Assembly: GCF_042453785.1 (NCBI RefSeq)
Contig: NC_091664.1
Span: forward strand, 10,637,001 to 10,701,000
Direction of reading: 5' to 3'
DNA length: 64,000 nt
DNA from: Malus domestica
Lineage: Eukaryota > Streptophyta > Magnoliopsida > Rosales > Rosaceae
The position numbers and the translations under genes are program-made. Positions within the stretch are counted from its first letter, which is position 1, and every line of letters begins with the position of its first letter. Below the pieces are notes generated by a model, which saw nothing but the letters and a program-made list of their open reading frames with translations, was not told the DNA's origin and did no database searches. Shown piece after piece: positions 59,645-64,000 of the stretch.

Positions 59645-60235
59645 GTGAGGGAGTCCCTTTTATAGAATAAGGGCTCGTTCCTCAATACATGAATGATGGG
59701 CTAGAGTTGATGCTCTCTAATGATGGTGAGGGAGTCCCTTTTATAAAATAAGGGCTCGCACCTCAGTACATGAATAATGGGTTAAGAGTGATGCTCGTGG
59801 CGAGGCGGTTGCTCAGCTGGGGGCGATGCTCTCTAACAAAGGTGAGGGAGTCCCTTTTATAGAATAAGGTCTCACTCCTCAATACATAAATATGGGCTAG
59901 AGTTGATGCTCGCGGGGAGGCGGTTGCTCAGTAGGCGGCGATGCTCTCTAATGATGGTGAGGGAGTCATTTTTATAGAATAAGGGCTTACTCATCAATAC
60001 ATAAATACGGGCTAGAGTTGATGTTCTCTAATGGTGGTGAGGGAGTCCCTTTTATAGAATAAGGGCTCGCACCTCAATACATGAATGATTGGCTAGAGTC
60101 CCCCAAGTATTTTTCATGAGTGCTCTCTAATGAAAGTGAGGGAGTCCCTTTTATAGAATAAGGGCTCACTCCTTAGTACATAGATAATGGGCAAAGTCCC
60201 CCAAGTATTTTTCATGAAGCCCAGTTGAGGCCCAA
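59645..60235. repeat. Tandem array derived from an LTR motif (six units)
   Basis: Six imperfect units start at about 59645, 59726, 59841, 59957, 60037 and 60136, each opening GGTGAGGGAGTCCCTTTTAT and continuing 'AGAATAAGGGCTC...TCAATACAT.AAT'. Unit lengths run from about 80 to 116 bp because of variable inserts (for example 'GAGGCGGTTGCTCAG' in units 2 and 3). The core resembles the LTR segment GAGGGGTTCTTTTATAGAAT, so the array seems to be expanded from LTR sequence. Confidence 0.85.
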
Positions 60236-60359
60236 TATATGGTACATAGTGTAGTCCCCCAAGTCTCCGGTCAATAGAGTCTGTTGGCTGGAGACTTCAA
60301 ATTGAATCCTTTTATGGGCCGAAATGGCGGTTGTTCGGAGGCGGTATTTGTATACCCTA

Positions 60360-60840
60360 CACTGAAGCTTTATAGGTGAAGCTTTGCATGTGAAGCTTTG
60401 AAGCTGGATCTCTGTAAATGAAGCTTTCGAAGCTGGAGCTCTGTAAATGAAGCTTTTGAAGCTAGAGCTTTTGTAAATGAAGCTTTTGAAGCTAATTGAC
60501 ATGAGTGATGCTCATGGATGTTGACATGAGTGATGCTCATGAATGTTTATGTATGATTGGATGAGTGATGCTCATGAATGTTTATGTATGATTGACATGA
60601 GTCATGCTCATGTATGAGTACTAGGCGTACTTTTAATCACCTGGTTGGTGGCATGAAGGAGAGTACGGGTTGTACATTTCATCACCTGGTTGGTGGCATG
60701 AATGGCTAGTTGCCAAATGATATTAGAGTACGGGTTGTACATTTCATCATCTGGTTGGTGGTAATAGCGGTAAGTTGCCAAATAATTTTTGGAGTACTGG
60801 GCGTACTTTTGATCACCTGGTTGGAGCTATTTTGGGCTTA
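60360..60840. repeat. Short tandem repeats (three types)
   Basis: 60360-60495: units around 'GAAGCTTT(T/C)GAAGCTGGAGCT...GTAAAT'. 60500-60625: 'GACATGAGTGATGCTCATG' and 'AATGTTTATGTATGATTG' alternate. 60620-60830: 'CACCTGGTTGGTGGCATGAA' and 'GAGTACGGGTTGTACATTTC' alternate, three to four times. All are non-coding; the minus-strand open frame 60212-60502 merely reads through the first type. Confidence 0.75.
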
Positions 60841-61285
60841 TGGACCTTCGCCCTCTACACAACATTCCAGCCCATTTATTTTGGGCTTTGCCTTTTTTTT
60901 TTTTTACCCTCTGATGGGGTTTATACAGATGTCTCCGAAAGATAAAAAATAATTTACACCATTCAGAAACAAGAAAAGTAAATCACATCATTCTGGTGGG
61001 GTGTTTATTCCTTGCTTTTGCTTTCTGCTGCACTCTCTCTGTCTCTTCACCTGATAGACAAAAGGAATCGTAATAATAGGAACCTTATGATTTTGCCCCT
61101 TTTCTTCTTTTCTCTTTCTTCTTTGCTCTTTTCTTTTTCTGCTGTATTGCAGGTTTACTGCATGGGTGAGGAGCGCAAAACCCTAGCAAAAGGTGGGTAG
61201 TCCAGCTGTAAAAGGTCAGTATCCAGGTGCTTTATCCCTTTTTCTTTTCCTGCTGCATTGCAGGTTGTTGAGTGGGAGGCATTTG

Positions 61286-61563
61286 GACAGCTGCCTAGTT
61301 CTTAGCAGCCTCACCGATTAGTCTCTCATTGTCAGAGAAAACCACCCATGAAGGGGTGATACGGTTACCCTGGTCATTGGCTATGATTTCCACGTGACCA
61401 TTCTTGTAAACACCAACACAGGAATAAGTGGTTCCAAGATCAATTCTAATGATTGTTCGAACTTGGTCACTTCTTCTTCCGCGATGGAAATTGCAAAAAG
61501 GCATCTGAATGTGACCATCGCAAGCATGACGAGAGATCCTCAAGCTCTCCACGAGCCAGCCAT
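61286..61563 (-). pseudogene. BiP (ER HSP70) first-exon fragment, captured
   Basis: The minus strand from ATG 61563 reads 'MAGSWRA', then after a stop a hydrophobic signal-like segment, then the HSP70 start '[20 protein letters not shown]', '[13 protein letters not shown]' and '[11 protein letters not shown]'. '[14 protein letters not shown]' with an ER signal is specific to the luminal chaperone BiP. Defects: TGA at 61540-61542 (codon 8), a 1-bp frameshift near the signal/ATPase junction, TAG at 61295-61297, and loss of similarity after about 61286. The preceding bases look like a 5' UTR. Only about 90 of roughly 660 residues are present; it is a relic inside the LTR element. Confidence 0.85.
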
Positions 61564-61607
61564 GGCGTCTGCGCAGAACGAAAACTCTCCGCGTCTTCTC
61601 TCTACGT

Positions 61608-61775
61608 CCGAGGATGACGGCGTCCTTAGGGTGGATGTAGTGGTCGACAGCCTAGCGGACGGTGTGTGCGCTCTCGTCAGAGAAGTTGACGATGACACCG
61701 AGCTTGCGGAGGGCTCCGGCGGTGGGGGTGGGAGTGGTGACGAGGGGAGTTGGGGTGGTGGATTATGATATGGGG
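61608..61775 (-). pseudogene. Universal stress protein (USP) fragment, captured
   Basis: Minus-strand frame reads a Thr/Pro-rich lead, then 'RKLGVIVNFSDESAHTVR', a TAG stop (61652-61654) where the family has tryptophan, then '[14 protein letters not shown]'. This matches the N-terminal beta1-alpha1-beta2 of plant USP proteins (consensus of the type R-K-I-x-V-A-V-D-x-S-x-E-S). The ATP-binding C-terminal part is absent. It sits between the LHCB6 and BiP fragments in the same orientation. The recognition rests on the family consensus from memory. Confidence 0.75.
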
Positions 61776-61897
61776 GAGTTGGGAAAGCTGCTGCATGTGA
61801 TTCATTTGGGTTTTGCAGAAGCTGCCCACAAGTTCATACATATATCTATGACAAACTTCGAATAATTATAATGTGGATGATAATATATGAAACTCAC

Positions 61898-62127
61898 GAG
61901 CCATTGAGCCACTCGGGGTCGATGAAGTTGCCATCGCCTTTAACCGCCGGGTTCCAAGACTTCTTTGCCATAACAGCAACCACAATGAACCTCTTAGGAG
62001 TAGGAGAAACACCACCAACCTTGCTTCCAACGGTGGCAGCAGAGAGCAAGGCCTGACTTCTCTTGCCCTCACATAAGAAGGCTGCCGAGTTCAACCCTTT
62101 GAGCCCCGCACCGGTGGTTGCTGCCAT
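61898..62127 (-). pseudogene. LHCB6: LHCB6 (CP24) first-exon fragment with retained intron start, captured
   Basis: The minus-strand ATG at 62127 opens 77 codons: transit peptide 'MAATTGAGLKGLNSAAF', 'GKRSQALLSAATVG', then mature start 'AKKSW' and 'FIDPEWLNGS', the N-terminus of the photosystem II antenna protein CP24. After GS a GTGAGT donor follows and the sequence runs into apparent intron (to about 61790), so the copy is from unspliced sequence. A 5' UTR (to about 62165) is included. The frame is open, but the three membrane helices and chlorophyll ligands are missing; it cannot make an antenna protein. Confidence 0.85.
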
Positions 62128-62431
62128 CTCTCTCTCCCCCCTCTTTCTTTCTAGAACTAAGAAAAAATAGAGACTCAGAGAGTTTTTCTGGTGGCAATAA
62201 ATGTTTGAGAGTTGTTTGGGTGGTGGTGTTTTCTCACCGTGAGTTTTAGAGAGAGAGAGTTTGCGGTGTTTTGTTTGAAGAGGTGAAAGAGATCAGAAGC
62301 AACAGAGAGAATTTTGGTTGTCATTTGGGTTTTGCAGATCCATGGTGGACAGTGGTGAGGTTGTGAAGGTTTCACGGTGGTGAGATGGAAAATTGAAATA
62401 GAACCGACATAGTTTTTTGTGTCGATTCCCA

Positions 62432-62445
62432 TAGACGGCGCCAAA
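62432..62445 (-). other. Primer-binding-site-like sequence of the gene-capturing element
   Basis: Directly inside the 5' LTR, the minus strand reads TTTGGCGCCGTCTA. TGGCGCCGT equals the first nine bases complementary to the 3' end of plant tRNA-Asp, as used by Athila/Tat-type elements; the match then decays. Confidence 0.6.
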
Positions 62446-62802
62446 TGTTGATGCACAAAACCGGAGGTCTTGGAACAACGTAAATCTGACCGTGAATCTG
62501 CAAGAAATGTAAATAACACAAGATGTATCGTGTTTCACCCTAAGGTTTGGGCTATGTCCACATTGATTATGTATTTATCTAAGATGTGAGGGAGAGAACC
62601 TCTGAATATGAGAGGGGACGTAAGAGGGGTGATAAGGCTTCAGAAATGGCCTCCTCTAATTGTGAGGGTGATGGGTCCTTTTATAGAATAAGGACTCCTT
62701 ACTTATTACATATTTGCCCATTCCTTTATCACATAATTACATTTAAGTCCCTCGAGTATTTGTACGAGATCTAAATACGAGGCCCTAAATATGGTATAAA
62801 CA
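62446..62802 (-). repeat. 5' LTR (357 bp) of the gene-capturing element
   Basis: Direct copy of 59071-59427 with about 20 substitutions and no evident indels. Flanked outside by AAAAC. Confidence 0.9.
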
Positions 62803-63266
62803 AAAACCAATTAAAAATATAAAAAAATTATATATAAATATATACACACACACACATAACCACGTTCTTTCACTTTACACTACATTTCAATATTTTCAAA
62901 TATTTTAAACCAATATTTTATTATAATTTGAAATTTGAAATAAAAATATTTTATTATTTTGTAAAATAAAAAATACTAATATTTTAATACGAATTGCCTG
63001 AGCTATTCAATTTATGGGTAAAGATGCACTGAGGCAGCTATTGTTCACTGCACAAAGTTATTGTTCATTTAAAGGGATTAAGTTGCCTATTACCTAGGAG
63101 CCTTACTACACTAGAAGTGCTCTAATAATGTGTGATGTTTGTGTTTTGGGCACATTGAAAAATCTCTACTCAAATTGAGACTCTCCATGCTCTGTCACCT
63201 CACATTTTATTGTCAACTTTTGTGCCAACATTAAAACATTGTGTCAAAAATATGAACCTCCTTAGA

Positions 63267-63432
63267 GTAATGCTAAGTAGACCAATTTTGTGGACTAAAT
63301 TGCAAACTAAATGATGTGTTACCAATAAAAAATAAGTATGTTAATTAATATTTAAGTGATAATCTAATTATCAACTTGCATGTCATTTAGTTTACAAAAT
63401 TTTATCTACAAATTTAGTTTCTCTAGCATTAC
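63267..63432. mobile_element. MITE, about 166 bp
   Basis: Perfect 9-bp terminal inverted repeats GTAATGCTA / TAGCATTAC, extended imperfectly by 'GTGGACTAAATTGCAAACTA' against its inverted partner near 63385-63420. AT-rich, non-coding. Target duplication not resolved. Confidence 0.65.
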
Positions 63433-63837
63433 CCGTCTCATTAACATTTCTCTTATTTTTGTTTTTGAAAATTTGAAATATGATGCTTTATTTTTATTCT
63501 TATTTTGTCTTTTTTTTTGGGTAAAGATTCTTATTTTGTTTTAAGCAACATACTTTTGAAACTTTAGGTACACTATTTAATGTTTGGGGTGTTTCTATAT
63601 AGATCCAAATTTCATAGGCTTATATGTCTTCAGTGGTTACATATGTGAACATTTTATCTTACTGTTTGACAATCTCATGTTATCACATACCTTATTTTTA
63701 GGAATGCTAGCATCTTTTTGTTTAAACATTATCGTTCTACCTTCTCGGCTTTTCTTCTCATGCTATAATATTGTTGGATGGCAAATTTGTCTACTTCTTA
63801 CATCACTCTCTAAAAATTAATATGCTAAAAATTAACA

Positions 63838-63985
63838 AACCTCAAAATCGTCTAGTCATTGACAAGTGGTCATTTACCATAGTGGTGGAAATATGTTGAA
63901 CCCTTGCATGACAGCGTGGGTTTAAACCCTGTCGGTGACTAATTTAACATCTAGTCTAACAAAATATATCGTTTAACAAAAAAAA
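63838..63985 (+). repeat. tRNA-derived SINE-like copy
   Basis: Shares 'AAGTGGTCATTTACCATAGTG', 'GTTGAACCCTTGCATGACAG', box B-like GGGTTTAAACCC, 'TTTAACATCTAGTCTAACAA' and a terminal A9 run with the copy at about 48192-48325. Confidence 0.55.
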
Positions 63986-64000
63986 ATTGTTTAATCATTT

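Larger units (their letters stand above)
59071..62802 (-). mobile_element. Non-autonomous LTR retrotransposon carrying three host gene fragments
   Basis: Two direct 357-bp repeats (59071-59427, 62446-62802), each beginning TGTTGATGCACAAAACC and ending ATGGTATAAACA on the plus strand, are LTRs. A perfect 5-bp duplication AAAAC flanks the whole (59066-59070, 62803-62807). The LTRs differ at about 20 positions by hand count. The minus strand is sense: the primer-binding-like site lies inside the right LTR and the purine tract (CTTGGGGGAC) abuts the left LTR. No gag, protease, RT or integrase frame exists. In order along the minus strand it contains fragments of LHCB6, a universal stress protein and BiP, then short tandem repeats. 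It needs an autonomous partner for mobility. Confidence 0.9.
62808..64000. other. AT-rich intergenic DNA
   Basis: No gene recognised. Contains a TATATACACACACACAC tract near 62840, the MITE at 63267-63432 and a SINE-like copy at 63838-63985. The open frame at 63584-63820 has no recognisable homology. Confidence 0.45.

Noticed and set aside
59645..60235. CRISPR-like array
   Set aside because: Units vary in length, spacers are related to each other, and the repeat core is LTR sequence; the context is a plant retrotransposon.
61394..61768. 124-codon plus-strand frame ending in a Gly-rich run
   Set aside because: Antisense shadow of the USP and BiP fragments.

Overview
The window is plant nuclear DNA: intron-bearing genes with GT-AG junctions, AT-rich intergenic DNA, and dense LTR retrotransposons, SINEs and MITEs. 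The repeat style and gene set fit a woody eudicot, most likely Rosaceae (apple/pear type). That assignment is inference; no species marker is visible. There is no operon structure, CRISPR array or recognisable tRNA/rRNA gene.

Six intact host genes are readable, each with reading frame checked across every splice junction: a DHHC S-acyltransferase (11103-14243, +, 301 aa), an MLF-like protein (17273-19333, +, 361 aa), an ICT1/ArfB-type GGQ peptidyl-tRNA hydrolase (41120-43618, +, 228 aa), a DUF1442 protein (44281-45151, -, 216 aa), an IBA57-like Fe-S assembly/transferase protein (52196-54315, +, 402 aa) and an LRR receptor-like protein with a degenerate kinase domain (55444-58291, -, 682 aa). 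They form two convergent pairs, ICT1-like/DUF1442 and IBA57/RLK. ICT1-like and IBA57 probably act in organelles (translation rescue and Fe-S maturation); the acyltransferase and RLK are membrane proteins. Nothing shows that the genes work together.

Layout: 1-11000 is repeat-derived (LTR of an Athila/Tat-like family, a solo LTR inside a SINE, a Mutator-type MITE inside another SINE, a hAT relic inside a long-inverted-repeat element). 11-20 kb carries the acyltransferase (two SINEs in its introns) and the MLF-like gene. 21-39 kb is retrotransposon territory: a solo LTR (21137-23486) and a decayed Ty3/gypsy Tekay-like element (24447-39444, minus strand, target duplication ACAAC). The 3' LTR of the latter is split by a second LTR element (26177-31718, target duplication CTTCC). 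41-45 kb and 52-58 kb are genic; 45-52 kb is AT-rich with MITEs and SINE pieces.

The most unusual object is at 59071-62802: a 3.7-kb non-autonomous LTR retrotransposon on the minus strand, with 357-bp LTRs, perfect AAAAC target duplication, a primer-binding-like site and a polypurine tract, but no gag or pol. It carries first-exon pieces of three unrelated host genes (LHCB6/CP24, a universal stress protein and the ER chaperone BiP) in its own sense orientation, plus a tandem array built from an LTR motif. The nested element at 26177-31718 also holds an unidentified multi-exon, gene-like relic, in antisense.
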